A program made the position numbers and the translations under genes. 64,000 nt of DNA from JBCCIM01 sp965263205 (GTDB lineage Bacteria; Bacteroidota; Rhodothermia; Rhodothermales; JAHQVL01). Of the stretch, positions 36,780 through 46,118 are shown one piece after another (the stretch's first letter is position 1; the number at the start of each line of letters is the position of its first letter). The notes below the pieces were generated by a model. It ran no database searches, was not told where the DNA came from, and saw only the letters and a program-made list of their open reading frames with translations. Location: the NCBI GenBank assembly GCA_965263205.1, contig CBDHHF010000032.1, forward strand, positions 1 through 64,000. Reading direction: 5' to 3'.

Positions 36780-37397
36780 ATGAATACCACACAGGCAATC
36801 GACTACAGAGCTCGCATGGCAGCAGGATTAACGTACGAAGCATACGTTGAGGGTTGGGAAGCGCATATTGCCCAGCCGCTCAAGGGTTTGGATAAAAACG
36901 CCCGTAAATACCTGTTTTATGCGCGATACAATGCAGCGCGTTCAGAGAAGGTGGAGGCGGCATATGAAATGGATTCGAAGCTCGCTGAATTGATCGATTC
37001 GATTGATGCGCCACTCGACTGGATGGTCCTGACAGAGGACTGGTGTGTGGACTCTGCGTACGCATTACCCATAATTTCTAAAGCAGCAGCGCGTAATCCT
37101 CATATTAATATGCGTATATTACTGCGTGATGACAATTTAGACATCATGGATCAGTATCTGACTGATGGGGGGCGTAGCATCCCCAAACTGATAGCTTTTG
37201 GTGCAGATGGCGCTGAGCTGTTCCAGTGGGGACCTCGCCCGGAAGCCTTGAAGCAAGCCCGTGAAACGTGGAAAGCAGCCGGCATTGAAGGCCCCAAACT
37301 CTCTGAAAAGGGCGTTGAATGGTACGAGGCCGGCGGCTGGCAGCAGGTAGAATCAGAGCTGATTGATGCCATCGCTAACTCTGAAGTATTTGTTTAG
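36780..37397 (+). CDS. Thioredoxin-like family protein with single active-site Cys
   Basis: 205 residues. A helical N-terminal extension is followed by a thioredoxin fold with WMVLTEDWCVDSAYALPI, a beta strand NMRILLRDDNLDIMDQYL, the cis-Pro loop RSIPKLIAF and a Trp/Gly-rich C-terminus. The usual CxxC is Cys-Val-Asp-Ser, which is typical of this thioredoxin-like subfamily in Bacteroidota; such proteins cannot form an internal disulphide and may act as monothiol or non-redox proteins. It is the first gene of a pair, 4 bp before the TerB-repeat gene, so co-translation is likely. There is no export signal, so it is cytosolic. Confidence 0.85.
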   Translation: MNTTQAIDYRARMAAGLTYEAYVEGWEAHIAQPLKGLDKNARKYLFYARYNAARSEKVEAAYEMDSKLAELIDSIDAPLDWMVLTEDWCVDSAYALPIISKAAARNPHINMRILLRDDNLDIMDQYLTDGGRSIPKLIAFGADGAELFQWGPRPEALKQARETWKAAGIEGPKLSEKGVEWYEAGGWQQVESELIDAIANSEVFV

Positions 37398-37401
37398 ATA
37401 A

Positions 37402-38208
37402 ATGATAAAAAGCAACGAAACGTGGACAAGAACGCACGACCTTGCGCTCGTGTATGTGGCCCTTGCTTATGGTACTGATAACGCATTGAGTGACGAAGAA
37501 GTGGATACCATTATGGGTACCCTTCAAAAATGGGAAGAGAATCTTACCCGTGAAAATGTACAGGAGATCGTGCTGGAAGCCATTGCCATTTACATGCAAG
37601 AGAACGCCAGCATCGAGGTGACGCGTACCATCCGTACCCTCAGCAAGTCACTTTCCGAAGAAGAGCGCAAGCAGGCTCTCGAAGACGTTGTGCGCATCGC
37701 CGAAGCTGACGGCGTGTTGCTCACAAGCGAAAGCAGCCTGATTACTGCCCTGGCTGAAATTTGGGGGGTAAAGGCGGATGCACAAACGTTGCTCGAGCAA
37801 ACGAGCGCAACCGTCGCAGACGATCCTTCGTGGAGCTTGCTGCACGATATGAGCCTGATCTGCATTGTACTTGCACACAGTACGGACAACGACCTCGCCA
37901 GTAGTGAAATTCAGGCCATTCTGGAGCGCTTACACCGTTGGCAGCCTGATCTTTCGAAAGATGCACTCAATAAAGTTGTGAGCGAAGCGCTCAATTTCTA
38001 TTCTTCGCAGCCTGATCAAGAGTCACTGGAAGCCTCTGCGCGCGCGATCAAAGAAACATTGCCACCTATCCAGCGCATCGCGTTTCTGGACGATCTGACG
38101 CACATTGCGCACGCAGATGGCGTGCTGAATGATAACGAGCAGGCGATGATTAAATCGTTATCTGAAGGATGGGGTGTCGAGGTGAAAATCCAGGCGGATT
38201 CTGCCTGA
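37402..38208 (+). CDS. Tandem TerB-like domain protein
   Basis: 268 residues made of two homologous halves. Each starts with a helix HDLALVYVALAYGTDNALSD or HDMSLICIVLAHSTDNDLAS, continues to a second helical pair, and ends in EDVVRIAEADGVLLTSE or DDLTHIAHADGVLNDNE, then the same WGV turn. This is the TerB/DjlA-like all-helical fold, where acidic loops (Asp/Glu after ADG) may bind metal. TerB proteins are linked to tellurite, phage and stress responses, but single-family members of this kind have no fixed function. It is coupled to the thioredoxin-like gene upstream. Confidence 0.8.
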   Translation: MIKSNETWTRTHDLALVYVALAYGTDNALSDEEVDTIMGTLQKWEENLTRENVQEIVLEAIAIYMQENASIEVTRTIRTLSKSLSEEERKQALEDVVRIAEADGVLLTSESSLITALAEIWGVKADAQTLLEQTSATVADDPSWSLLHDMSLICIVLAHSTDNDLASSEIQAILERLHRWQPDLSKDALNKVVSEALNFYSSQPDQESLEASARAIKETLPPIQRIAFLDDLTHIAHADGVLNDNEQAMIKSLSEGWGVEVKIQADSA

Positions 38209-38307
38209 TTTAAGCCGTACGGACATCCGTTCACCACTGACGTCTTTGTAACTTTACTTCTCCCTTCCCGTTGTTCAACCTAGTGAGAACAACGAAAAGG
38301 AATTATT

Positions 38308-38943
38308 ATGCCCACGCCAATTCGATACCGTTTTCAGCCCGCGTGGTGGGTGATGACGGTTTTTGCCATTGCTATTGCCGGTTACGCGTTTGCCTATCCA
38401 TTTGTCGAGCAAATGGGCGATCCTGGTATGCGCGAACGATTTGCCGGTATGCCATTGGCGGCCTGGGGGCACATGATTGGCGGGGGAATTGCGTTACTGA
38501 TCGGGCCTTTTCAGTTCAATAAATTAATTCGCCGCAAATCGATAAGCCGGCACCGAATCATGGGGCGCATCTACCTGGCTGCTGTAGTGTTTGCCGGCGT
38601 CGGATCGCTTGTGATGGCACCCCAGGCTACAGGCGGATTGCCGGCAACGCTCGGCTTTGGTAGCCTCGGCGTATTGTGGCTCATCACAGGCGTGATGGCC
38701 TACACCACGATTCGCAACGGTGATACCGCTGGCCACCGTCGCTGGATGATTCGTAACTATGCACTGACCCTAGCTGCTGTAACACTGCGCATCTATTTGC
38801 CCCTCGCTATGGTATCCGGATTATCGTTTGTACCCGCTTATATTGCCATTTCCTGGTTGTGTTGGGTGCCCAACGTACTGGTTGCTGAGTGGTTTTTCAT
38901 TCAACGTCCCAATAAGCGCTCGGTACGCCGTGCTGTTGCTTGA
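38308..38943 (+). CDS. DUF2306 integral membrane protein
   Basis: 211 residues with about six membrane helices (VMTVFAIAIAGYAFAYP, AAWGHMIGGGIALLIGPFQF, IYLAAVVFAGVGSLVMAP, LGVLWLITGVMAYTTI, YALTLAAVTLRIYLPLA and YIAISWLCWVPNVLVA). The DUF2306 family pattern is clear: GHMIGGGIALLIGPFQF, then SRHRIMGRIYL, then GHRRWMIRNYALTLAAVTLR. The family has conserved His/Arg residues in the membrane and resembles haem or quinone-binding proteins, but its function is unknown. The ribosome site AAAAGGA lies 7-10 nt upstream of the ATG. Confidence 0.9.
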   Translation: MPTPIRYRFQPAWWVMTVFAIAIAGYAFAYPFVEQMGDPGMRERFAGMPLAAWGHMIGGGIALLIGPFQFNKLIRRKSISRHRIMGRIYLAAVVFAGVGSLVMAPQATGGLPATLGFGSLGVLWLITGVMAYTTIRNGDTAGHRRWMIRNYALTLAAVTLRIYLPLAMVSGLSFVPAYIAISWLCWVPNVLVAEWFFIQRPNKRSVRRAVA

Positions 38944-38952
38944 GGTCGGAAA

Positions 38953-39444
38953 ATGACCATTCGCTTTAAGAAAGGTAAAGAAGATGTACACACGCTGATC
39001 TGTACACGTAAAGACGGTTCGACTACCTGGTCCAAAATCAAAGGTGAGTACGGGCCAGCCCACGACCTCGCGCATTATGTAATCGAAACGGCGCTGGATA
39101 GTACAGGAGGGTTTTATGGCCTGCTCATGCAAGGGTACGATATAAGCGCATTTGAAGAAAAGGGGGATCGCTCCTGGGTTGGGGAGGAGGGGATCTATGT
39201 TGAGTGCGTGGTGATGGGCTTACAATACGTTGCCAGTGGGGTAACAGGCCACGACGGTTTCAATGGCCTCGTCGAAGATGCCTGTGAGAAACAAGGCATC
39301 AAGCCGTCTCATCAATTCACGACACACCAGGTAGATGCGTTTGTCGCACGTTATGAAGAGCACCTGGCCGTTTGGCGTAGCCTGGAGATAGGAGAGACGT
39401 TGATGTTAAATTTTCCGGTGCCGGCGTTGGTTATCGTAGCCTGA
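38953..39444 (+). CDS. Hypothetical protein
   Basis: 163 residues that I do not assign confidently. The N-terminus is a small basic beta segment (TIRFKKGKEDVHTLICTRKD, then GSTTWSKIKGEYGPAHDLAH). A helix containing HDLAHYVIETAL follows, then a C-terminal helical part. The HDLAH motif recurs in a group of bacterial hypothetical proteins. A GAGGTCGG ribosome site overlaps the stop of the DUF2306 gene, so the two are translated together and probably work together. Confidence 0.7.
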   Translation: MTIRFKKGKEDVHTLICTRKDGSTTWSKIKGEYGPAHDLAHYVIETALDSTGGFYGLLMQGYDISAFEEKGDRSWVGEEGIYVECVVMGLQYVASGVTGHDGFNGLVEDACEKQGIKPSHQFTTHQVDAFVARYEEHLAVWRSLEIGETLMLNFPVPALVIVA

Positions 39445-39955
39445 TTTAGGAATATTGAACTGCTGGCATCCCTTATCTTTTTATCGTCATATCCAGCGTG
39501 ATGCTGTCTCTATATCACAACTAAGCAAAACGTCATTCTGGACTTGATCCAGAATCCAGCATCAGCCTAAATGGGCTAAATTTGCCTAATCGTTCTATGG
39601 ATCCTAAGTCAAGTTCAGGATGACGTTGACTCATCATATCAACCCAAACGATGCTTGAAATTCGGCATTTCAGGCAAATCTTCTCTCTCTATTCACCGCG
39701 GAAGCGGTTTTCTGCAACAACCTTTCTGTTATATAGGGATTCAAAGGATCTCAATTGCCACAACTTGTTGGCAACTACTCTTTACCGCGCTTAACGGGAT
39801 TTACTCGGACAGAATCCACAGAAGCTGCCTGGACGCAGTTTTTTTGCCGTGCTGAAGGTGTATACAGTTTCCACACTGTATGTGCTTCGAAATCTCCTTA
39901 CAGCCTATCCGATGTATGCCGGCTCTAACCGGTTGTGCACGGCAAAAAAATACAG
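39445..39955. other. Intergenic region carrying a dispersed inverted repeat
   Basis: Positions 39504-39561 carry one copy of the CGTCATTCTGGACTTGATCC repeat with a flanking GTCTCTATATCACAACTAAG box, and 39599-39625 an inverted partner. From 39626 to 39955 I see no coding frame that looks real and no clear structure, apart from the leader of the helicase gene (long leaders are common for cold-regulated DEAD-box genes). Confidence 0.5.
39504..39625. repeat. Dispersed inverted repeat, copy A
   Basis: The left part GTCTCTATATCACAACTAAG plus the core CGTCATTCTGGACTTGATCC matches the reverse complement of the right half of the copy at 57701-57922 almost base for base. The inverted partner at 39599-39625 (GTCAAGTTCAGGATGACG) is diverged. 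No gene is inside it. Confidence 0.7.
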
Positions 39956-41323
39956 ATGATTACTTTTGATATGCTTGGCCTTGCCAAGCCAGTTGCCCGT
40001 GGCGTAGCGTCAGCGGGCTATGAGAAGCCTACGAAAATACAGGCTGCGGCCATACCCCTTGCACTCGAAGGACGCGACCTGTTTGGCAGCGCCCAAACGG
40101 GAACCGGAAAAACGGCTGCGTTTGTGCTGCCTATGCTTGATCGGCTAGTCCGCGATCATGGCCTGAAGAAAAGCGCACAACAGAAAGGTGCCCAGCAAAA
40201 GCGTGCTGGAGGAAAGAATAAAGCGAAGCGCCGGCGCGTGGTACGCGCCCTGGTTGTTGTCCCTACGCGCGAACTCGCATTGCAAGTAGAAGAATCCGTT
40301 CAGGCGTATTCTCGCCATACACACCTGCGAAGCCTGTCCGTTTTTGGTGGTACAGGTATGTTTCAGCAAATCAAACGGCTCCGCCAGGGGGTTGACATCC
40401 TGGTTGCTACGCCGGGACGTTTACTTGATCACATGGAGCGGGGCAACGCACGGCTGGATAACGTAGAGGTTCTTATTCTGGACGAAGCTGACCGGATGCT
40501 GGATATGGGCTTTATCCCAGACATCAAGAAAATTGTTGCTGCAACCCCGGTGAAGCGGCAAACCATGTTCTTTTCGGCTACGATGCCAAATGCCGTTAAG
40601 AAGTTGGCCGACAGTATCCTGCATGAGCCTGAGTATATCGAAATCGGTGAGCGACGTTCGCCGGCTAAAACGGTACGGCAGCGGGTATGTGCTGTTTTGC
40701 AGGAGAACAAAATGGCCCTGCTGAAGCAGATCCTGAAAACAGAGCCTATCGAGAACGTGATTGTGTTTTCCCGGACAAAACACCGGGCAGATCGCATTGC
40801 GCGCCGGCTTTCCAATGGCGGATTTGCAACCGCTGTGTTGCACTCAAATCGTACGCAAGGGCAGCGCGAACACGCCATTAAAGGATTTCGGCGTGGGAAG
40901 TACCAGATTTTGGTAGCGACCAATATTGCAGCCCGCGGCATTGATATCGATAACATTTCGCATGTAATCAACTACGATACACCAGAGCAGCCGGAGGAAT
41001 ACATCCACCGGATCGGACGGACGGGGCGTGCTGAGAGTGAGGGCGATGCCATTACGTTTGTAGGAGAAGGTGAGATCACCTACCAGAAAAATATCGAGCG
41101 CCACGCAAAAAAGCGCATGAAATGGTTTGACGTAGAGGGACTCACTGAAATGCGTGGTCACCCAATCACGATTGAGTCGAAACCGATGCGTGGAGGCGGG
41201 AAAAAGAAGCGGTATTTCGGTAAATCAAAAGGAGGCGGAAAAGGCCGGCCGTATCGTGGTCGCAAAGGTGGTCCCGGGCGAAAGAAGAAGGCAAACAACG
41301 AAAGTCCTAAGTTTGCCTCTTAA
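39956..41323 (+). CDS. DEAD-box RNA helicase, RhlE-type
   Basis: The ATG at 39956 (MITFDMLGLAKPVARGVASA) is preferred over a GTG at 39935. It has about 455 residues with all motifs: Q motif YEKPTKIQAAAIP, I AQTGTGKT, Ia PTRELALQ, TPGRLLDHM, II DEADRMLDMGF, III SAT, IV VIVFSRT, V ATNIAARGIDID, VI HRIGRTGRA. The C-terminal tail is Gly/Lys/Arg-rich, typical of RhlE RNA-binding tails. Unusually, about 25 residues of basic low-complexity sequence (KKSAQQKGAQQKRAGGKNKA) are inserted between motif I and Ia. The role is RNA duplex unwinding in ribosome assembly or mRNA decay. Confidence 0.95.
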   Translation: MITFDMLGLAKPVARGVASAGYEKPTKIQAAAIPLALEGRDLFGSAQTGTGKTAAFVLPMLDRLVRDHGLKKSAQQKGAQQKRAGGKNKAKRRRVVRALVVVPTRELALQVEESVQAYSRHTHLRSLSVFGGTGMFQQIKRLRQGVDILVATPGRLLDHMERGNARLDNVEVLILDEADRMLDMGFIPDIKKIVAATPVKRQTMFFSATMPNAVKKLADSILHEPEYIEIGERRSPAKTVRQRVCAVLQENKMALLKQILKTEPIENVIVFSRTKHRADRIARRLSNGGFATAVLHSNRTQGQREHAIKGFRRGKYQILVATNIAARGIDIDNISHVINYDTPEQPEEYIHRIGRTGRAESEGDAITFVGEGEITYQKNIERHAKKRMKWFDVEGLTEMRGHPITIESKPMRGGGKKKRYFGKSKGGGKGRPYRGRKGGPGRKKKANNESPKFAS

Positions 41324-41365
41324 TAAAGCGGCGCGCACTGCGGTATTCGCGGGGTCCGGAAGCTA

Positions 41366-44300
41366 CTAAACTGCAGCATCCTCGTCGGCTATGCCTTCGG
41401 TCGAACGTGCTGGTTTTTTGACCGGGAAGGTGAGGACAAACGTTGAACCCACGTTCTTTTCGCTGGAGGCATCCAGGTTGCCATGCATCAATTCTGCAAG
41501 ACGTTTGGATATGGATAATCCAATGCCAATGCCTTCGTAGGAGCGAGATATGCCGTCGCTTTCTTGCACAAACGCGTCGAAGAGGCGTGGCATAAACTCG
41601 GTTGAAATGCCTATGCCGGTATCTTGTATGGTAAGAGACACGTGCTCGTCGTTCACCTCGATGTCCATCGAGATTTGACCGTCATGTGTGAACTTGATGG
41701 CATTGTCGATCAAGTGATCGAGAATTCGTTTGACTGCGTGTTCATCTGCATCAATGAGGGCAGGGGCATCGCCGAGGAATGGATAAAAGAGCAGGCCTTT
41801 GCTTATGATGAGTGGTTTGTAACGGTCAACAGTGTCTTTTACGATGTCGATGAAGTTGAGCGTTTCGATATCCAACATCACAGCGTCGTGCTCCAGATTT
41901 GACAGCTCCACTACAGCATCCAGGGTGCTTTGCAGGCGATAGGCGCTCTGTTTGATGAATCCTACAAACTCCTGCATAGAATCATCGCCGTCCATTTCAA
42001 GGATTTCAGCACTGCCCATGATGCCGGCAATCGGTGTCCTAAACTCGTGGTTGACGTTGTCGAGGATGTTCGACTTCAGTCGTGAAGACGTCTCCGCTTT
42101 CTCTTTCTCGATCAGTAATTCTTCTTCATAGGCAAGGCGCTCTTTTAACATCTGCGCCAATTGATCAGCGACTTTCTGTTCAAGATTTTCGTTAAGTCCT
42201 TTTAGTTCTTTCGCCTGTAGGCGCATAATCATCAAGTTGCGCGCACGAACCAAGAGCTCCCGGGCATTAAAGGGTTTGGCAATGTAATCGTCTGCGCCCA
42301 TTTCCAATCCTTCCAATTTGAGATCGTTGGTCGCTTTGGCTGTCATCAAAATGACTGGGATATGGTCATAGTCGAGGTTTTGCTTGATTTGCCGGCATAA
42401 TTCATTGCCATCCATGCGCGGCATCATAACGTCGCTTATGACCAAGTCGGGGTTGATTTCGCTTACTTTTTCAAGTCCATCAACACCGTCGATTGCTGTG
42501 TGAACGGTATAGTGTGCGTCCAATATGCCGCTTACATATTCGCGGACGTCATCATTGTCATCAACAACCAGAACAACCTTGTCGCCGAGTAATTTATCAC
42601 GCTCTCTGACCGACGTTGGGGTTGATTCTTCTTCGTGAGGCAGACTGATCGATTCGTTTGCGAGTTCGGTTACTGCTTGCAAGGTGTCAGTTGGCATGAT
42701 GCTGTCTCCCAGTACGGCTGCGACCATCTGCTCTCGTTCTAGATGTTTGCTGCCCATTGGGAAATGGATGGTAAACGTTGTGCCTTCGCCCAGCGTACTC
42801 GCTACTTCGATCGTGCCTTTATGAAGCATGACAAGCTCGTGGACCAAAGCCAGGCCAATGCCGGTACCTTCATACTCACGGGTGTTGGAGCCATCGACCT
42901 GGTGGAAACGATCAAAGATATGTGCGAGGTTTTTCTCGGGAATGCCACGCCCGGTGTCGGTTACACGGATGGCGACAGCGCCCTCTGAAAACTGATCCGA
43001 AGGATCCACCTGTTTTACATCGATTGAAATCTGTCCCTGTTCAGGTGTGAACTTTAGGGCATTTGAGAGCAGGTTGAAAAATACCTTTTCCAGTTTGTCG
43101 GGTTCGTAGAAGAGGCCAATGTCATCTGCTTCGTGCGCAAAATTGAGCGTGATCTGCTTTTTGTCGGCCAGCGGTGTGCACGAGAGTACGACGCTTTCAA
43201 GGAATTGCACGATGTTGCGCTTCTGGGCGCGTAGTTCCATTTTGCCGGCTTCCAGTTTGGACAGATCCAGTAACTGGTTGATCAACCGGAGTAGCCGTTG
43301 CGCATTGCGTAACATGATCGAAACTTGCCGGCGCATGTTCTGCTCGAGCTTCCCGTAGGTGCCCGTCAGCGCGTTTTCTAACGGACCAATGATCATTGTC
43401 AGCGGCGTCCTGAATTCATGGGAGATGTTGGCAAAGAACCGCGTTTTGAAACGATCCAGTTCTTTTAGTTTTTCAGCCTGCGCCTCGATAACGCGTTTCG
43501 ATTCCTCTGTGCGTTCTTTTTCTTTGCGGAGGTCGCGCGTACGTTCTTCAACGACTAACTCCAGTGCTTCCTGGCGTGCTTTGAGTTGCTGGATGCGCAT
43601 CCGGTACAGCAGTACCATGAGTAGCAGTACAAACAGGCCGGCAGATACCCTGAACCACAGGGTTTGATAGAAAAAGGGCTCTAAATAAAACCCAATGGTG
43701 GCCCCTTCTTCGTTCCAAAGCCCATCGTTGTTCGATGCTTTGACGCGGAATGTGTACTGCCCCGGTGGCAGATTGTTATAGAACGCTTCGCGCCGGCTGT
43801 CTGGCAACGACCAATCCGAGTCTACGCCTTCCAGTTTGTATTGAAATTGAACCTTTTCCGGTACGACAAGGCTGTTTGCTGTAAACGTGAAGTGCAACTT
43901 GTTTGCGCCGGCTTGCAGTGTTACAGCCTCGTTGAGGTCGCGTTGCTCGTTGTCTACAACAAGGGCTTCAATGACAACAGGAGGCGGTACCTGGTTTTGA
44001 AACAAGTTTGCTGGATTGACTTGCACAAGGCCTTTGATGGTCGGAAACCATAGTTGCCCATCTTTTGATTTCCAGCCGGCTGGCTGTTGTCCACCAGTTG
44101 CCTCTGCAGAAGGCAGCCCGTCATACTCGGCATAAAACACAGACGTAAGGGTAAGGCTGTCGCCGCGGGCTATTTGTTTTAGCGTTGCTTTATCAACACG
44201 AAAAACGCCTTTGTTACAGGTCATCCAAAGGTTTTCGGCATTGTCCTCGAGGATCACATAGACGTTGTCGTTGTGCATCCCCTCCGCAGTGGTGTACGAC

Positions 44301-46024
44301 GTAAACTGGTTGAGCTCCAGCCTGTTGAGTCCGCCGCCATAGGTACCGATCCACAGTACACCTTCCAGGTCTTCATATAACGATAGCACACCATCGCTAG
44401 AAAGGCCGTTGGATGCGTCGTATGTTTTTAGCTGGCCGTTTTGATACCGAAAAAAGCCGGCATCGTAGGTCCCAATCCACATGGCGCCGTCATTGCTTTG
44501 TTCAATGGCAGTAATGAACGGGCTGGGGATGCCATCGTCGGGTGTCAGGTTGTTGAATATGCCGTTTTGGTAAATGCCAACACCCGCGTCGGTCCCTATC
44601 CACAGACTACCCTCATCATCGGCGTGCAGCGCAAATATATTGTTGCTGGGGAGCCCATCTACATCGCTGAACTGACGATATTGGTCACCTTGCAGGTAAA
44701 AGAGCCCTTCGCCGTATGTGCCAATCCAGACGCCAGGTCCTCCATCGCCAGTCACGGACAAGATTTCTTTCCCAGCAAATGTATCACGATGGACAAATGC
44801 TACCGTTTTGTTTTGGTTGATAAGCGTCAGGCCGGCAGCAGTACCGATCCACATGCCCACACCTTCCTGCTCGTACACCGAGTAAACCCGGTCATTTGTC
44901 AGGCCTTCTACGGTGGTGAAGGGCGTAAATTTTTCGTTTCGAAGACGATGCAGCCCTTTGCCACGCGTGCCGATCCAGAGGCTGCCTTCTCGATCTTGTA
45001 GCAGGCTCAGTAAATCACCTTCAGCGAGTTGAGGTGCTGTGTCAATTTGCGTGAGGCCTTCGCCAGAAAGTCGTGCGAGGCTGCCTTGGGTCATGGCAAT
45101 CCATAAATTGCCGGTATTGTCCTCAATGATCTGGTTGATATACTGTCCTTCTGCAAACGCAATAGGATGTTTGACAGCCAATGAGTCTGTAAGCAGGAAG
45201 AGGCCCTGGGCACGCGTTGCTACCCAGATTCTTTGGCTGCTATCTTTAAACAGCGTCGTGATAAATGCACTGTCAAGTGGCGCCTGCTTTATTCGGGAGA
45301 GGTTACCCTGTTGTAATGCAAAAAGTCCGACATCGCTGCCCATCAGGTGGTTGTTTGAACCGTTAGGCACAAGTTCACTTACAAAGTCACCCGAAAAGCC
45401 GGCATCTTCACCATACATGGTGACGGTTGTGTCGCGTAGCTGCGCAAGGCCACCACCATAGGTGCCGATCCAAATTGTACCTGCGGGATCTTCTGCAAGG
45501 GATGTAATAAAGGGACTTTGCAGGCCCTGTGCTTCGCCAATGTTCGAAAACCTGCGGCCATCGTATCGAACAACACCCCCGCCGCGGGTGCCTGCATACA
45601 ATGTGCCATCAGAGGCTGCGAGTAATGTAACGATGTCGTTGGCTTGAAAGGCCGGCTCGTTCATTTTGTCGAACACAACGGTTCGATTCCCATCAAACCT
45701 GACGAGGCCTTCTTCTGTACCAATCCACAGATACCCGTTATGGTCCTGTGCTAGCGCATTTGCTGAGTTTTGGGGGAGGCCATCCTGTGTTTCCCATACT
45801 TCATGCACATACTGGGTAATCTGTTTGTCAGCATCCAGGACGTGTTGTGCAGCAGCCGGCTCTGGCCACACTAATAGCATGGCCAGTACGATACAGGATG
45901 TCGCAATTCGACAGGAAAGTGTAAGTAGGTTGGGTGCCTGCACGCCAGTGTGGGAATAGGTTGGCAGGAAAGCGATTATTTGGTAGTATCGGCTAGCAAG
46001 GTGAGGGCTTAATGCGTTTTGCAC
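41366..46024 (-). CDS. Hybrid two-component sensor with two kinase cores (HTCS-like)
   Basis: 1552 residues from a GTG at 46024; an in-frame GTG at 45943 would put the signal peptide (cut near EPAAAQ) at the N-terminus and may be the true start. About 13 Reg_prop propeller repeats (YLWIGTEEGLVRFDG, TIWIGTYGGGLAQL and others) form the periplasmic sensor, then a Y_Y_Y domain (NLPPGQYTFRVKASNNDG) and one TM near residue 798. Inside are HisKA (SHEFRTPL, about 868) with HATPase, a receiver (VISDVMMPRMDG, Asp about 1196), and a second HisKA (NHEFRTPI, about 1325) with HATPase (DNAIKFTHDG, DTGIGIS). The common Bacteroidota HTCS ends in an AraC DNA-binding domain; here a second kinase core takes that place. 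It follows the subtilase gene on the same strand, with a terminator between. Confidence 0.92.
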   Translation of the reverse strand: MQNALSPHLASRYYQIIAFLPTYSHTGVQAPNLLTLSCRIATSCIVLAMLLVWPEPAAAQHVLDADKQITQYVHEVWETQDGLPQNSANALAQDHNGYLWIGTEEGLVRFDGNRTVVFDKMNEPAFQANDIVTLLAASDGTLYAGTRGGGVVRYDGRRFSNIGEAQGLQSPFITSLAEDPAGTIWIGTYGGGLAQLRDTTVTMYGEDAGFSGDFVSELVPNGSNNHLMGSDVGLFALQQGNLSRIKQAPLDSAFITTLFKDSSQRIWVATRAQGLFLLTDSLAVKHPIAFAEGQYINQIIEDNTGNLWIAMTQGSLARLSGEGLTQIDTAPQLAEGDLLSLLQDREGSLWIGTRGKGLHRLRNEKFTPFTTVEGLTNDRVYSVYEQEGVGMWIGTAAGLTLINQNKTVAFVHRDTFAGKEILSVTGDGGPGVWIGTYGEGLFYLQGDQYRQFSDVDGLPSNNIFALHADDEGSLWIGTDAGVGIYQNGIFNNLTPDDGIPSPFITAIEQSNDGAMWIGTYDAGFFRYQNGQLKTYDASNGLSSDGVLSLYEDLEGVLWIGTYGGGLNRLELNQFTSYTTAEGMHNDNVYVILEDNAENLWMTCNKGVFRVDKATLKQIARGDSLTLTSVFYAEYDGLPSAEATGGQQPAGWKSKDGQLWFPTIKGLVQVNPANLFQNQVPPPVVIEALVVDNEQRDLNEAVTLQAGANKLHFTFTANSLVVPEKVQFQYKLEGVDSDWSLPDSRREAFYNNLPPGQYTFRVKASNNDGLWNEEGATIGFYLEPFFYQTLWFRVSAGLFVLLLMVLLYRMRIQQLKARQEALELVVEERTRDLRKEKERTEESKRVIEAQAEKLKELDRFKTRFFANISHEFRTPLTMIIGPLENALTGTYGKLEQNMRRQVSIMLRNAQRLLRLINQLLDLSKLEAGKMELRAQKRNIVQFLESVVLSCTPLADKKQITLNFAHEADDIGLFYEPDKLEKVFFNLLSNALKFTPEQGQISIDVKQVDPSDQFSEGAVAIRVTDTGRGIPEKNLAHIFDRFHQVDGSNTREYEGTGIGLALVHELVMLHKGTIEVASTLGEGTTFTIHFPMGSKHLEREQMVAAVLGDSIMPTDTLQAVTELANESISLPHEEESTPTSVRERDKLLGDKVVLVVDDNDDVREYVSGILDAHYTVHTAIDGVDGLEKVSEINPDLVISDVMMPRMDGNELCRQIKQNLDYDHIPVILMTAKATNDLKLEGLEMGADDYIAKPFNARELLVRARNLMIMRLQAKELKGLNENLEQKVADQLAQMLKERLAYEEELLIEKEKAETSSRLKSNILDNVNHEFRTPIAGIMGSAEILEMDGDDSMQEFVGFIKQSAYRLQSTLDAVVELSNLEHDAVMLDIETLNFIDIVKDTVDRYKPLIISKGLLFYPFLGDAPALIDADEHAVKRILDHLIDNAIKFTHDGQISMDIEVNDEHVSLTIQDTGIGISTEFMPRLFDAFVQESDGISRSYEGIGIGLSISKRLAELMHGNLDASSEKNVGSTFVLTFPVKKPARSTEGIADEDAAV

Positions 46025-46051
46025 CCTTTATTTGTGCTCAACGCATCCAAA

Positions 46052-46087
46052 AACAAAGGCAGCCCCTTGGTAGAGACTGCCTTTGTT
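46052..46087 (-). terminator. Rho-independent terminator after the subtilase gene
   Basis: A perfect 11-bp stem (AACAAAGGCAG at 46052-46062 with CTGCCTTTGTT at 46077-46087), followed by Ts on the minus strand (plus-strand A-run at 46049-46053). It separates the subtilase gene from the hybrid sensor gene downstream. Confidence 0.85.
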
Positions 46088-46118
46088 CGTTCCGTTAGCT
46101 TCCTGGGCGAAAGGAGGC

